DNA of 10,443 bases, from NCBI GenBank assembly GCA_014377155.1, contig JACMQD010000270.1:1-10443 (forward strand), in the 5' to 3' direction. The first letter of the stretch is position 1. Every line of letters starts with the position of its first letter. Both the position numbers and the translations under genes were made by a program. This stretch comes from Herminiimonas sp. (GTDB taxonomy: Bacteria; Pseudomonadota; Gammaproteobacteria; Burkholderiales; Burkholderiaceae). A model generated the notes under the pieces. It saw nothing but the letters and a program-made list of their open reading frames with translations. It did not search any database and was not told where the DNA came from. Positions 1 to 6,800 of this stretch are shown here, one piece after another.

Positions 1-265
1 GCACAAGGCATTTACGGTCAACGGTATCGTAGTCAATATCGCTTCATACCAGGTCAAGCCGGGTGACATCGTCGCCGTGCGCGAAAAAGCCAAAAAGCAG
101 ATCCGTATCGCCGAGGCGCTGTCTCTGGCTGAACAATCGGGCATGCCTGCTTGGGTTGCTGTGGACGCCAAGAAAATGGAAGGTACGTTCAAGACTCTTC
201 CAGACCGTAGCGATATTGCTAACGACGTCAATGAGTCGTTGATCGTCGAACTGTACTCACGTTAA
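1..265 (+). CDS. rpsD: 30S ribosomal protein S4, C-terminal part (5' end outside window)
   Basis: Only the last 87 residues are present, read from base 2 and ending at TAA 263-265. The family is about 207 residues long. S4 binds 16S rRNA early in assembly of the small subunit. In many proteobacteria it also represses translation of its own operon. The fragment starts inside the S4 RNA-binding domain (HKAFTVNG, then [14 protein letters not shown]) and runs through the conserved tail to [12 protein letters not shown], the normal S4 C-terminus. It is followed by rpoA and rplQ, the usual end of the alpha operon (rpsM-rpsK-rpsD-rpoA-rplQ). The truncation is only the window edge. Identification is secure from the sequence. 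Confidence 0.97.
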   Translation, partial: HKAFTVNGIVVNIASYQVKPGDIVAVREKAKKQIRIAEALSLAEQSGMPAWVAVDAKKMEGTFKTLPDRSDIANDVNESLIVELYSR

Positions 266-281
266 TTACCGTATTGCAGTG

Positions 282-312
282 GCCCGCCCTCTTTCGAAGG
301 CGGGCATTTTTT
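282..312 (+). terminator. Intrinsic terminator or attenuator between rpsD and rpoA
   Basis: A perfect 7-bp GC stem (GCCCGCC 282-288 with GGCGGGC 299-305) encloses a 10-base loop. An A and six Ts (307-312) follow directly. This is the form of a Rho-independent terminator, placed 16 bases after the rpsD stop and 57 bases before the rpoA start. I see no convincing promoter between it and rpoA, so it probably terminates only partly and tunes the ratio of ribosomal protein to polymerase subunit. Confidence 0.75.
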
Positions 313-369
313 CGTAATGCCGTCAGCCTTATCGGTGTAATGAGCCGAGGGTATTGAAAAGGACATTTC

Positions 370-1347
370 ATGCAGAATAGTTTGTTGAAGCCACGTATCA
401 TCGAAGTCGAAGCACTCGGTGCAGGACACGCCAAGGTCGTCATGGAGCCGTTTGAGCGCGGCTATGGTCATACGCTTGGCAATGCATTGCGCCGTGTGTT
501 GTTGTCGTCGATGGTGGGCTACGCGCCTACCGAAGTTACGATCGCCGGTGTCGTGCACGAGTACTCGTCGCTGGACGGCGTGCAAGAAGACGTTGTCGAT
601 ATGTTGTTGAATCTCAAGGGTGTAGTCTTCAAGTTGCATAATCGCGACGAGGTCACGCTGACATTGAAAAAGGAAGGCGAAGGTTCGGTTCTGGCTTCCG
701 ATATCGACCTGCCGCATGACGTCGAATTGGTCAACCCGGATCACGTGATTGCCCATCTGACAGCCGGCGGCAAGCTCGACATGCAGATCAAGGTAGAAAA
801 AGGTCGCGGCTACGTTCCCGGCAATGTGCGTCGCCTCTCGGAAGATGCCAACAAGACAATCGGCCGTATTATTCTTGACGCATCGTTTTCTCCGGTTCGT
901 CGCGTTTCTTATTCGGTCGAGTCGGCACGCGTTGAACAGCGTACGGATCTGGACAAGTTGGTCATCAATATCGAGACCAACGGCGTGATCTCACCGGAAG
1001 AAGCGATTCGCCAATCCGCACGTGTCTTGGTCGACCAGTTGAATGTATTTGCGGCATTGGAAGGGACAGAAGCGACTGCTGAGACACCATCGCGTGCACC
1101 TTCGGTCGATCCAATCCTGTTGCGTCCGGTGGATGATTTGGAGTTGACGGTCCGTTCGGCAAATTGCCTGAAGGCTGAAAATATCTATTACATTGGCGAC
1201 CTGATTCAGCGCAGCGAAAACGAATTGCTCAAAACGCCTAACCTGGGTCGCAAATCGCTCAATGAAATCAAGGAAGTCCTTGCATCGCGCGGTTTGACAC
1301 TCGGAATGAAGCTGGAAAATTGGCCACCTGCTGGTCTCGAAAAGTAA
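370..1347 (+). CDS. rpoA: DNA-directed RNA polymerase subunit alpha
   Basis: Encodes a 325-residue alpha subunit, close to the 329 of E. coli. The N-terminal domain dimerises and is the platform on which beta and beta' assemble; the C-terminal domain contacts UP elements and activators. The N-terminal domain carries the hallmark [18 protein letters not shown] at residues 30-47. A variable linker lies around residues 231-247 ([17 protein letters not shown]). The C-terminal domain starts near [14 protein letters not shown] (255-268), where R262 matches E. coli R265, the main UP-element DNA contact. It continues through [15 protein letters not shown] and ends with the conserved LENWPPAGL. The ATG at 370 is preceded by a strong ribosome binding site, AAAAGGA (357-363). 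An intrinsic terminator lies upstream and rplQ lies 121 bases downstream. Nothing in the protein is abnormal. Confidence 0.99.
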   Translation: MQNSLLKPRIIEVEALGAGHAKVVMEPFERGYGHTLGNALRRVLLSSMVGYAPTEVTIAGVVHEYSSLDGVQEDVVDMLLNLKGVVFKLHNRDEVTLTLKKEGEGSVLASDIDLPHDVELVNPDHVIAHLTAGGKLDMQIKVEKGRGYVPGNVRRLSEDANKTIGRIILDASFSPVRRVSYSVESARVEQRTDLDKLVINIETNGVISPEEAIRQSARVLVDQLNVFAALEGTEATAETPSRAPSVDPILLRPVDDLELTVRSANCLKAENIYYIGDLIQRSENELLKTPNLGRKSLNEIKEVLASRGLTLGMKLENWPPAGLEK

Positions 1348-1354
1348 TACGGCA

Positions 1355-1371
1355 GGAGGCATGTCGCCTCC
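1355..1371 (+). other. Hairpin in the rpoA-rplQ spacer
   Basis: GGAGGC (1355-1360) and GCCTCC (1366-1371) form a perfect 6-bp stem around a 5-base loop, seven bases after the rpoA stop. There is no T tract behind it, so it does not look like an intrinsic terminator. It could protect the rpoA mRNA end, pause polymerase or guide RNA processing before rplQ. The rest of the 121-base spacer shows no promoter I would defend. Confidence 0.4.
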
Positions 1372-1468
1372 GCTGATTTGTTGTGAACATCAAGTACCGG
1401 CCCGCGGATTTCAGCATCGAAATACGATAGAAGAGCTGGACTAAAATTGAAAACTGAAAGGAATTACC

Positions 1469-1864
1469 ATGCGTCACCGTCACGGCCTACGTAAATTAAA
1501 TCGCACTTCATCCCATCGCTTGGCAATGCTGCGTAACATGACTGTTTCGCTGCTGCGGCACGAAGCCATCAAGACTACGTTACCGAAAGCTAAGGAACTG
1601 CGCCGCGTCATCGAGCCGATCCTGACTCTTGGCAAGACAGACACTCTGGCCAACAAGCGCCTCGCATTCAGCCGTCTGCGCGACCGCGAAATGGTGTTGA
1701 AGCTGTTCGCCGAACTCGGCCCGCGCTACGCCAATCGTAACGGTGGTTATCTGCGTATCTTGAAGATGGGATTTCGCGTTGGTGACAATGCACCGATGGC
1801 GTACATCGAGCTGATGGATCGTCCGGAAGTCGCCGACGAAGCCGAAGTCGAAACCGTCGACTAA
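1469..1864 (+). CDS. rplQ: 50S ribosomal protein L17
   Basis: Encodes a 131-residue L17, a protein of the large ribosomal subunit that sits near the exit-tunnel face. The family signature is intact: it begins [17 protein letters not shown], followed by [14 protein letters not shown] and [18 protein letters not shown], and ends in [20 protein letters not shown] with a short acidic tail ([12 protein letters not shown]), as often seen in betaproteobacteria. The ATG has a good ribosome binding site, GAAAGGA (1456-1462). It is the last gene of the ribosomal-protein operon and a strong terminator follows 27 bases after its stop. Confidence 0.98.
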   Translation: MRHRHGLRKLNRTSSHRLAMLRNMTVSLLRHEAIKTTLPKAKELRRVIEPILTLGKTDTLANKRLAFSRLRDREMVLKLFAELGPRYANRNGGYLRILKMGFRVGDNAPMAYIELMDRPEVADEAEVETVD

Positions 1865-1891
1865 GCGGTTGATTTACTTGCGATGCAATCG

Positions 1892-1920
1892 AAGCCAGGC
1901 GAAAGCCTGGCTTTTGTTTT
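1892..1920 (+). terminator. rplQ: Strong intrinsic terminator after rplQ
   Basis: A perfect 9-bp stem, AAGCCAGGC (1892-1900) with GCCTGGCTT (1905-1913), is capped by a GAAA tetraloop and followed by a T-rich run interrupted by one G (1912-1921). This is a textbook Rho-independent terminator and marks the end of the alpha ribosomal-protein operon. Confidence 0.92.
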
Positions 1921-1928
1921 TGGTGCGT

Positions 1929-1957
1929 TGAGATTCGATTGATAATCGGTTGCTAAT
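1929..1957 (+). promoter_or_regulatory. Possible sigma-70 promoter for the NodIJ-like exporter
   Basis: TTGAGA (1929-1934) and GCTAAT (1952-1957) are separated by 17 bases, a fair but not strong match to -35 and -10 boxes. The spacer holds an inverted repeat, CGATT-GAT-AATCG (1936-1948), and the palindrome AATCGATT (1955-1962) overlaps the -10 box, which could be an operator. A promoter is expected here because the preceding operon ends in a strong terminator. Confidence 0.35.
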
Positions 1958-1960
1958 CGA

Positions 1961-2026
1961 TTGTCACATCTGTGGCAAGATACGCTCACTCAATTTGCTG
2001 CGTGATGGACGCCACCGACTTGCCAT
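1961..2026 (+). promoter_or_regulatory. Dyad-rich leader before the exporter ATPase gene
   Basis: Two alternative RNA hairpins share one arm. The first pairs TTGTCAC (1961-1967) with GTGGCAA (1972-1978), with one G-U pair and a 4-base loop. The second pairs TGGCAAG (1973-1979) with CTTGCCA (2019-2025). Its 3' arm runs into the proposed ATG, and a small inner stem forms from ACGC (1982-1985) and GCGT (2000-2003). They cannot form at once. The second would hide the start codon, and no good Shine-Dalgarno sequence precedes that codon. Regulation by this fold is only a hypothesis. Confidence 0.25.
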
Positions 2027-2966
2027 GACCTACAACGCCGAAGCACCAATACTCGTCGTAGATGACCTATACAAGTCGTATGGCAGCGATGACGACAAGC
2101 GCGTTATCATCGACGGTCTTTCATTCAGTTTGCGACGCGGCGAATGCTATGGGCTGCTCGGACCTAACGGCGCCGGCAAGACCACGACGCTGCGGCTGTG
2201 CCTGGGGCTGACGGCACCTGACCGCGGCACGATTATGCTGGCCGGCCTGCCCGTGCCGCAAGCAGCGCGTCAAGCGCGGGCGCGCGTGGGTGTGGTGCCG
2301 CAGGGCGATAATCTTGATCCCGATTTTACAGTCGCCGAAAACCTGCTTGTCTTCGGGCGCTATTTTGGGATAGCGGACAGCCAAATCAACCAGCGCATCC
2401 CCGATCTGCTGGAATTTTCCAACCTCACTGCCAAGCGCGATGCTCGCATCAGCGAACTGTCTGGCGGCATGAAGCGCAGGCTGACACTGGCCCGCGCGCT
2501 CGTCAATGACCCCGATCTTATATTTATGGACGAGCCAACCACCGGACTCGATCCGCAGGCACGGCACATGATCTGGGAGCGTTTGAAAAGCCTGCTTAGC
2601 CAGGGCAAGACTATTTTTCTGACGACGCATTTCATGGACGAAGCGGAGCGATTGTGTGACCGCCTTGCGGTCATCGATCACGGCCGCATGATTTCCGAAG
2701 GCTCGCCGCGTGATCTGATTGCGCAACATATCGAATCCGAAGTCGTCGAGGTGTACGGGGAGAATGCGCGCCAGTGGGGCGAGGCGGAAGGTCGGACCAA
2801 GTCGGCTCGTCTTGAAATGAGCGGTGAAACCGTGTTTTGCTATACCAACGATGCGCAGCCGCTGCTGGCGGGTCTGCAAGGTGTGCGTGGCGTTCGATAC
2901 ATCCATCGGCCGGCGAATCTGGAAGATCTGTTCCTGAAGCTTACCGGTCGTGAAATGCGGGATTGA
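2025..2966 (+). CDS. ABC exporter ATP-binding subunit, NodI/DrrA type
   Basis: Encodes a 313-residue cytoplasmic ATPase that would power the membrane partner encoded directly downstream. All nucleotide-binding motifs are present: Walker A GPNGAGKT (46-53), Q-loop Q93 in [30 protein letters not shown] sequence, signature LSGGM (145-149), Walker B LIFMDE (165-170, catalytic E170), D-loop GLDPQ and switch histidine H202 in TTHFMDEAE. The Q-loop region [12 protein letters not shown] and the following LVFGRYFG are typical of the NodI group in the DrrA family, where NodI/NodJ of rhizobia export lipochitin oligosaccharides. I chose ATG 2025; an in-frame TTG at 1950 would add 25 residues that do not resemble the family. 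The stop lies one base before the permease start. The substrate is unknown, and a nodulation role should not be assumed since no nod genes are nearby. Confidence 0.9.
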   Translation: MTYNAEAPILVVDDLYKSYGSDDDKRVIIDGLSFSLRRGECYGLLGPNGAGKTTTLRLCLGLTAPDRGTIMLAGLPVPQAARQARARVGVVPQGDNLDPDFTVAENLLVFGRYFGIADSQINQRIPDLLEFSNLTAKRDARISELSGGMKRRLTLARALVNDPDLIFMDEPTTGLDPQARHMIWERLKSLLSQGKTIFLTTHFMDEAERLCDRLAVIDHGRMISEGSPRDLIAQHIESEVVEVYGENARQWGEAEGRTKSARLEMSGETVFCYTNDAQPLLAGLQGVRGVRYIHRPANLEDLFLKLTGREMRD

Positions 2967-2967
2967 C

Positions 2968-3753
2968 ATGAACAAGATCGACTACGCCTTGCCGGTATTT
3001 TCGCTACGTTTCCTGCCGATCTGGAAGCGCAATTTTCTGGTGTGGAAAAAACTCGCGGTCGCCAGTGTGCTCGGTAATATTGCCGATCCCCTTATCACCC
3101 TGATTGCCTTCGGATACGGCCTCGGCAGCTTACTGCAAAATATCAACGGCATTCCCTATATTCACTACTTGGCATCAGGGTCGATCTGCATGTCGATCAT
3201 GATGGCGTCGTCCTTCGAAGCGCTGTACTCCGCGTTTTCAAGGATGCACATGCAAAAAACCTGGGACGCATTACTCAACGCGCCCATTGCGTTGGACGAC
3301 GTGGTGCTGGCCGAGATGCTTTGGGCAGCGGCCAAATCGACGTTTTCCGGTATCGCTATCATCGGCGTCATGTTTTTGCTCGGTATCGGCCTGCATCCGC
3401 ACATCGCGCTGGTGTTGCCCCTTCTGTTCTTGATCGGCATGACGTTTGCGTCGATCGGACTGGTAGTCAACGCGCTGGCACAAGGCTATGATTTTTTTAC
3501 TTATTACTTTACGCTGGTGTTGACACCAATGATATTCCTGTCGGGGGTGTACTATCCAACCGCGCAATTGCCGACCTGGCTGCAAGCGGTTTCGCAATTG
3601 CTGCCGCTGAGTGCGGCTGTCAGCCTGGTCCGGCCGCTGATTCTGGGCGACTGGCCTGACGCCCCGGTGACACACTTGAGTATACTTTTGGCGTATTGCC
3701 TGTCCGGTTTTTACGTCGCTACCGTTTTGACGCGGCGTCGCCTGCTCAAATAA
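2968..3753 (+). CDS. ABC-2 type exporter permease, NodJ/DrrB type
   Basis: Encodes a 261-residue inner-membrane protein, the usual NodJ size. About six hydrophobic segments are visible (roughly residues 36-56, 68-88, 118-141, 147-170, 178-196 and 236-256). The ABC-2 signature region falls around 181-223: FTLVLTPMIFLSGVYYP, then LPTWLQ and LLPLSAAVSLVRPL. The C-terminus is basic (TRRRLLK), as expected at a cytoplasmic end. Start ATG 2968 sits one base after the ATPase stop, so translation is probably coupled. An in-frame GTG at 2950 would overlap the ATPase gene and is less likely. With its partner it should form a homodimeric-permease exporter. The substrate cannot be read from sequence. The last codons overlap a promoter for cutA. 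Confidence 0.88.
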   Translation: MNKIDYALPVFSLRFLPIWKRNFLVWKKLAVASVLGNIADPLITLIAFGYGLGSLLQNINGIPYIHYLASGSICMSIMMASSFEALYSAFSRMHMQKTWDALLNAPIALDDVVLAEMLWAAAKSTFSGIAIIGVMFLLGIGLHPHIALVLPLLFLIGMTFASIGLVVNALAQGYDFFTYYFTLVLTPMIFLSGVYYPTAQLPTWLQAVSQLLPLSAAVSLVRPLILGDWPDAPVTHLSILLAYCLSGFYVATVLTRRRLLK

Positions 3754-3756
3754 AAT
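3727..3756 (+). promoter_or_regulatory. Sigma-70 promoter for cutA-dsbD
   Basis: TTGACG (3727-3732) and TAAAAT (3751-3756) each match the consensus at five of six positions and are 18 bases apart. The -10 box includes the stop codon of the permease gene. Transcription would start near 3763, giving a leader of about 20 bases before the cutA ATG. No terminator separates the permease gene from cutA, so some read-through is also likely. Confidence 0.6.
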
Positions 3757-3782
3757 GTAAGCTTTGCGACAGCGTCAAGACA

Positions 3783-4115
3783 ATGGATCAAGTGTTACTC
3801 GTGATGACTTCCATGCCGGATGAAGGCAGTGCGCATGATCTGGCCAGCTTGCTAGTGGATGCCGGCCTTGCGGCATGCGTCCACATCCTGCCGGGCATGC
3901 AATCGGTGTACCGCTGGGACGGCGTGCTTCACACGACCAGCGAAGTAACGGTGCAAATTAAGACCGTACAATCGTGTTATGCCGAGGTGGAGCAGGCAGT
4001 CCTGCAATCGCATCCTTATGATGTGCCCGAAATCATCGCCGTGCCCGTAGTCGATGGCTTACCTGCCTACCTCGATTGGGTCCGGCAAAGTACCAGGAAA
4101 GACCGACATGCTTGA
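3783..4115 (+). CDS. cutA: CutA-family divalent-cation tolerance protein
   Basis: Encodes a 110-residue CutA1 protein (112 in E. coli), a small ferredoxin-like-fold protein that forms very stable trimers. The family is linked to copper and other divalent-metal tolerance, but its biochemical role is not settled. Hallmarks seen are GLAACVHILPGMQSVYRWDG (28-47), EVTVQIKT (54-61), and HPYDVPEIIAVPV (77-89) followed by YLDWV. C32 in the ACVHI motif is the cysteine often discussed for metal binding. The start is ATG 3783; no clear Shine-Dalgarno sequence precedes it, and an in-frame ATG at 3696 would only add residues overlapping the permease gene. Its end overlaps dsbD by 8 bases. The cutA-dsbD (dipZ) pair is also adjacent in E. 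coli, where both belong to the cut locus. Confidence 0.93.
   Translation: MDQVLLVMTSMPDEGSAHDLASLLVDAGLAACVHILPGMQSVYRWDGVLHTTSEVTVQIKTVQSCYAEVEQAVLQSHPYDVPEIIAVPVVDGLPAYLDWVRQSTRKDRHA
4095..4098 (+). promoter_or_regulatory. dsbD: Ribosome binding site that fixes the dsbD start
   Basis: AGGA, inside CCAGGAAAG within the end of cutA, lies nine bases before ATG 4108. It supports that ATG over the in-frame ATG at 4054, which lies further inside cutA and has no comparable site. Confidence 0.6.
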
Positions 4116-5988
4116 GGATGTTCAACAACCCCTTGCCGCGCTGCGCGGCAAGCCCGATGTCAACGGCGTCCTACTACGTCTTGCAGGCAAAGTGCTCGCG
4201 CTGCTTACTGTCGCGCTGATGGCATTTTCCCAGCCTGTTTTGGCCGACGAAGAATATCTCGATCCCGAAGTCGCCTTCAAGTTTTCGGCAAAGATGGCTG
4301 ACTCCAAGACGGTCGAGGTGCACTATGCCATCGCCGACGGTTACTACATGTATCGCGAACGTTTCAGTTTCAAGGCAAGCGGCGCGACGGTGGGCGAACC
4401 CGTCATCCCCAAAGGCAAGGTCAAGTTCGACGAAACCTTCAGCAAGGATGTCGAAACGTATCGCGGTTCTATCGTGATCCGGTTGCCTGTCACGGCAAGC
4501 GGCGACTTCACCTTGACGGCGACCAGCCAGGGATGCTCCGACAAAGGCCTCTGTTACGCACCGATGGATTCGGCTGCCACACTGTCTACTACGGGTGGCG
4601 GAGGGCTGATGACAGCCATCCGGGGCGCGACGCAACCGGCAATCGACATGCCGGCAGCATTGCAGGCCGATCTGCCGCGAGTCGCAGGGACGTCTTCCAC
4701 TGGCGTATCGTCCGCATCGCTCTCGGAAACGGGACGCATCGAGGCATCGTTACAGAGTGGCAAGCTGCTGGTGATATTGCCTTTGTTTTTGCTGCTCGGG
4801 TTAGGCCTGGCGTTCACGCCGTGCGTCTTGCCGATGGTCCCGATCCTGGCGTCGATTATTGTCGGTGAGGGATCGCAGGTCAGTCGACGGCGTGGGTTCT
4901 CGCTGGCGGCGATTTACTCACTGGGCATGGCAATCGTCTATACCGCTCTAGGTATTGCGGCGGGACTTATCGGCGAAGGGCTGGCGGCCAGCCTGCAAAA
5001 TCCTTGGGTGCTGGGCACCTTTGCTGCGGTGATGGTCGGGTTATCGTTGTCGATGTTCGGATTCTATCAATTACAGGTGCCGGCGTCGCTGCAAAACAGG
5101 CTGGTGAGTGCGTCTGGCAAGCAATCTGCTGGCAAATCGGTCGGTGTATTCACCATGGGCGCCATTTCTGCCTTGATTGTCGGTCCCTGCGTGGCAGCGC
5201 CACTGGCCGGCGCGCTGCTATACATCAGCCAATCGCGCGATGTCCTGCTCGGCGGCAGCGCCCTGTTTGCGATGGCGATCGGCATGAGCATACCGCTGCT
5301 GCTGGTCGGACTGTCGGCAGGCTCTTTGTTGCCGCGCGCAGGAGCGTGGATGGATGGCGTCAAGCGATTTTTCGGTGTGCTCATTCTGGCCGTGGCGCTG
5401 TGGCTGGTGGCGCCCGTCATTCCGGATACGGCACAGATGATCGGCTGGGCTGCGCTCGGCATCGGCTACGGCGCCTATGCCTTGTGGGGTCAGCGGCTCG
5501 GTTGGATCACCAAGGCGCTCGGCCTGGTTTTCGCGGTATTCGGGATAGTGCAACTGGTGGGTGTCGCCACTGGCGGGCGCGACGCACTGGCGCCACTGGC
5601 GCACATGCGTGGCGCTGCTCCCCGGCATGTGGAGTTCGTGCGCATTCGATCGGTTGCCGAACTCGACGCGGCGTTGGCAAAATCAGGGGACAGGACAACG
5701 TTGCTCGATTTCTATGCCGATTGGTGCGTGTCTTGCAAGGAAATGGAAAAGTTGACATTTTCTGATCCCCGCGTGCAAGCGCAGTTTGGCAAGATGCAGT
5801 TATTGCAGGTGGATGTAACGGCTAATTCAGCCGAGGACAAGGCCTTGCTCAAGCGCTTCAACCTGTTCGGCCCGCCCGGCATTATTTTTTTCAACAAACA
5901 AGGAAGTGAAATCCGCGGCGGTCGCGTGATCGGCTATCAGGCGACCGAAAAATTCCTGGCTTCGCTGGCCCTGGTTTCAAGTTTTTGA
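4108..5988 (+). CDS. dsbD: Thiol:disulfide interchange protein DsbD
   Basis: Encodes 626 residues in the three-part DsbD layout, which carries electrons from cytoplasmic thioredoxin across the inner membrane to periplasmic DsbC, DsbG and the CcmG cytochrome c maturation pathway. A signal peptide with a long n-region ends near VLA-DE (46/47). The periplasmic alpha domain follows with C143 and C149 in QGCSDKGLCYAP. The membrane beta domain spans about 218-488, with roughly eight segments and the buried cysteines C239 (FTPCVLPMVP) and C361 (VGPCVAAPLAG). The C-terminal thioredoxin-like gamma domain has C540 and C543 in DWCVSCKEME, and a conserved FGPPG turn. All six redox cysteines are therefore present and the protein should be active. 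It overlaps cutA by 8 bases and is probably cotranscribed and translationally coupled with it. No clear terminator follows. Confidence 0.96.
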   Translation: MLEDVQQPLAALRGKPDVNGVLLRLAGKVLALLTVALMAFSQPVLADEEYLDPEVAFKFSAKMADSKTVEVHYAIADGYYMYRERFSFKASGATVGEPVIPKGKVKFDETFSKDVETYRGSIVIRLPVTASGDFTLTATSQGCSDKGLCYAPMDSAATLSTTGGGGLMTAIRGATQPAIDMPAALQADLPRVAGTSSTGVSSASLSETGRIEASLQSGKLLVILPLFLLLGLGLAFTPCVLPMVPILASIIVGEGSQVSRRRGFSLAAIYSLGMAIVYTALGIAAGLIGEGLAASLQNPWVLGTFAAVMVGLSLSMFGFYQLQVPASLQNRLVSASGKQSAGKSVGVFTMGAISALIVGPCVAAPLAGALLYISQSRDVLLGGSALFAMAIGMSIPLLLVGLSAGSLLPRAGAWMDGVKRFFGVLILAVALWLVAPVIPDTAQMIGWAALGIGYGAYALWGQRLGWITKALGLVFAVFGIVQLVGVATGGRDALAPLAHMRGAAPRHVEFVRIRSVAELDAALAKSGDRTTLLDFYADWCVSCKEMEKLTFSDPRVQAQFGKMQLLQVDVTANSAEDKALLKRFNLFGPPGIIFFNKQGSEIRGGRVIGYQATEKFLASLALVSSF

Positions 5989-6051
5989 TAGAGCAGGCGG
6001 CTTGTCGGGTCGACATCGCTAAAAGCCAATATGATCAATACGATTCGGTTG

Positions 6052-6080
6052 TTGATTTATAAACCGGACCGACCTATAGT
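6052..6080 (+). promoter_or_regulatory. Strong sigma-70 promoter for the peroxiredoxin gene, with inverted repeats
   Basis: TTGATT (6052-6057) and TATAGT (6075-6080) lie 17 bases apart and match consensus well. Transcription would start near 6087. Two inverted repeats surround it: CGGTT-N11-AACCG (6046-6066) across the -35 box, and ATAGT-G-ACTAT (6076-6086) across the -10 box and start region. Both are in good positions for a repressor or activator. I cannot name the regulator. Confidence 0.65.
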
Positions 6081-6110
6081 GACTATCGAATGACTTTTTG
6101 AGGAAGCGAC

Positions 6111-6749
6111 ATGACATTACGCCTTGGTGATATTGCGCCGGATTTTGAACAGGATTCATCAATTGGAAAACTGAAATTCCATGAGTGGGCTGGCGATTCA
6201 TGGGTGGTCCTTTTTTCGCATCCGGCCGACTTCACGCCGGTTTGCACCACCGAACTCGGCTTGACGGCCAAGCTCAAACCGGAGTTCGACAAGCGCAACG
6301 TCAAGGCGATTGCGCTGTCGGTCGACGCTGCTGACCGCCATGTGCAATGGATCAAGGATATCGAAGAGACGCAGGGCGCGCTGGTCGACTTCCCCATCAT
6401 CGCCGATGGCGACAAGAAGGTCGCACTGCTCTACGACATGATCCATCCGAATCAATCGGAAACCATGACGGTGCGTTCGCTGTTCGTGATCGATCCGAAG
6501 AAGAAAATTCGGCTCACCATTACCTATCCGATGAGTACCGGCCGCAACTTCGATGAAGTGCTTCGCGTCATCGATGCATTGCAGCTGACCGATGGCTATA
6601 CGGTGGCCACACCGGGCAACTGGCGTGATGGTGATGACGTCATTATTCCTCTCACGATCCAGGACGACGCGGTAATCAAAGAAAAATATCCGAAGGGGTA
6701 CACTGCGCCAAGGCCTTATCTTCGCATCACCCCCCAGCCGAACCGGTAA
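6111..6749 (+). CDS. 1-Cys peroxiredoxin, Prx6 family
   Basis: Encodes a 212-residue cytoplasmic peroxidase that reduces hydrogen peroxide and organic or lipid hydroperoxides. The active-site motif P-x3-T-x2-C is present as PADFTPVC (38-45), giving peroxidatic C45 with T42, and the catalytic arginine is R122 in VRSLFVID. C45 is the only cysteine in the whole protein, so there is no resolving cysteine and an outside thiol must recycle it. The C-terminal extension with TPGNWRDGDDVIIP and KGYTAPRPYLR is diagnostic of the Prx6 group and separates it from AhpC. The start has a good ribosome binding site, GAGGAA (6100-6105). The gene is monocistronic, with its own promoter and a terminator 18 bases after the stop. 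It is probably induced by oxidative stress, but the sequence does not show by which regulator. Confidence 0.95.
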   Translation: MTLRLGDIAPDFEQDSSIGKLKFHEWAGDSWVVLFSHPADFTPVCTTELGLTAKLKPEFDKRNVKAIALSVDAADRHVQWIKDIEETQGALVDFPIIADGDKKVALLYDMIHPNQSETMTVRSLFVIDPKKKIRLTITYPMSTGRNFDEVLRVIDALQLTDGYTVATPGNWRDGDDVIIPLTIQDDAVIKEKYPKGYTAPRPYLRITPQPNR

Positions 6750-6767
6750 GTAGGTTCTCGCCAGATG

Positions 6768-6796
6768 AAAAGCCTGCCTTGTTGCAGGCTTTTTTT
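6768..6796. terminator. Intrinsic terminator shared by peroxiredoxin and corA
   Basis: AAAAGCCTGC (6768-6777) and GCAGGCTTTT (6784-6793) form a 10-bp stem with a 6-base loop. On the plus strand seven Ts follow the GC core (6790-6796), a strong terminator for the peroxiredoxin gene. On the minus strand only four Ts follow, so it would be weaker for corA, whose stop is five bases away (6801). Confidence 0.88.
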
Positions 6797-6800
6797 GCGA

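Noticed and set aside
262..756. Open frame of 164 codons on the minus strand across the terminator and the start of rpoA
   Set aside because: It is antisense to rpoA and includes the rpsD terminator. No ribosome binding site or domain supports it.
1348..1468. Possible promoter in the 121-base rpoA-rplQ spacer
   Set aside because: TAAAAT (1442-1447) and TACGAT (1423-1428) resemble -10 boxes, but neither has a credible -35 box at 16-18 bases.
2121..2975. Long open frame of 284 codons on the minus strand, opposite the exporter ATPase gene
   Set aside because: It lies wholly antisense to a clear ABC ATPase, has no recognisable domain, and is explained by codon bias in GC-rich DNA.
5004..5765. 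Open frame of 253 codons on the plus strand in another frame of dsbD
   Set aside because: It is rich in Arg, Gly, Cys and His without order, has no family motif, and overlaps the well-supported DsbD membrane region.
5989..6030. Possible terminator after dsbD
   Set aside because: GGCTT (5999-6003) and AAGCC (6023-6027) can pair, but the loop is long, the stem is weak and no T run follows.
6063..6099. Candidate OxyR site before the peroxiredoxin gene
   Set aside because: ATAG and CTAT elements occur, but they do not follow the N7 spacing. The best register fits only one and a half of the four expected half-sites.
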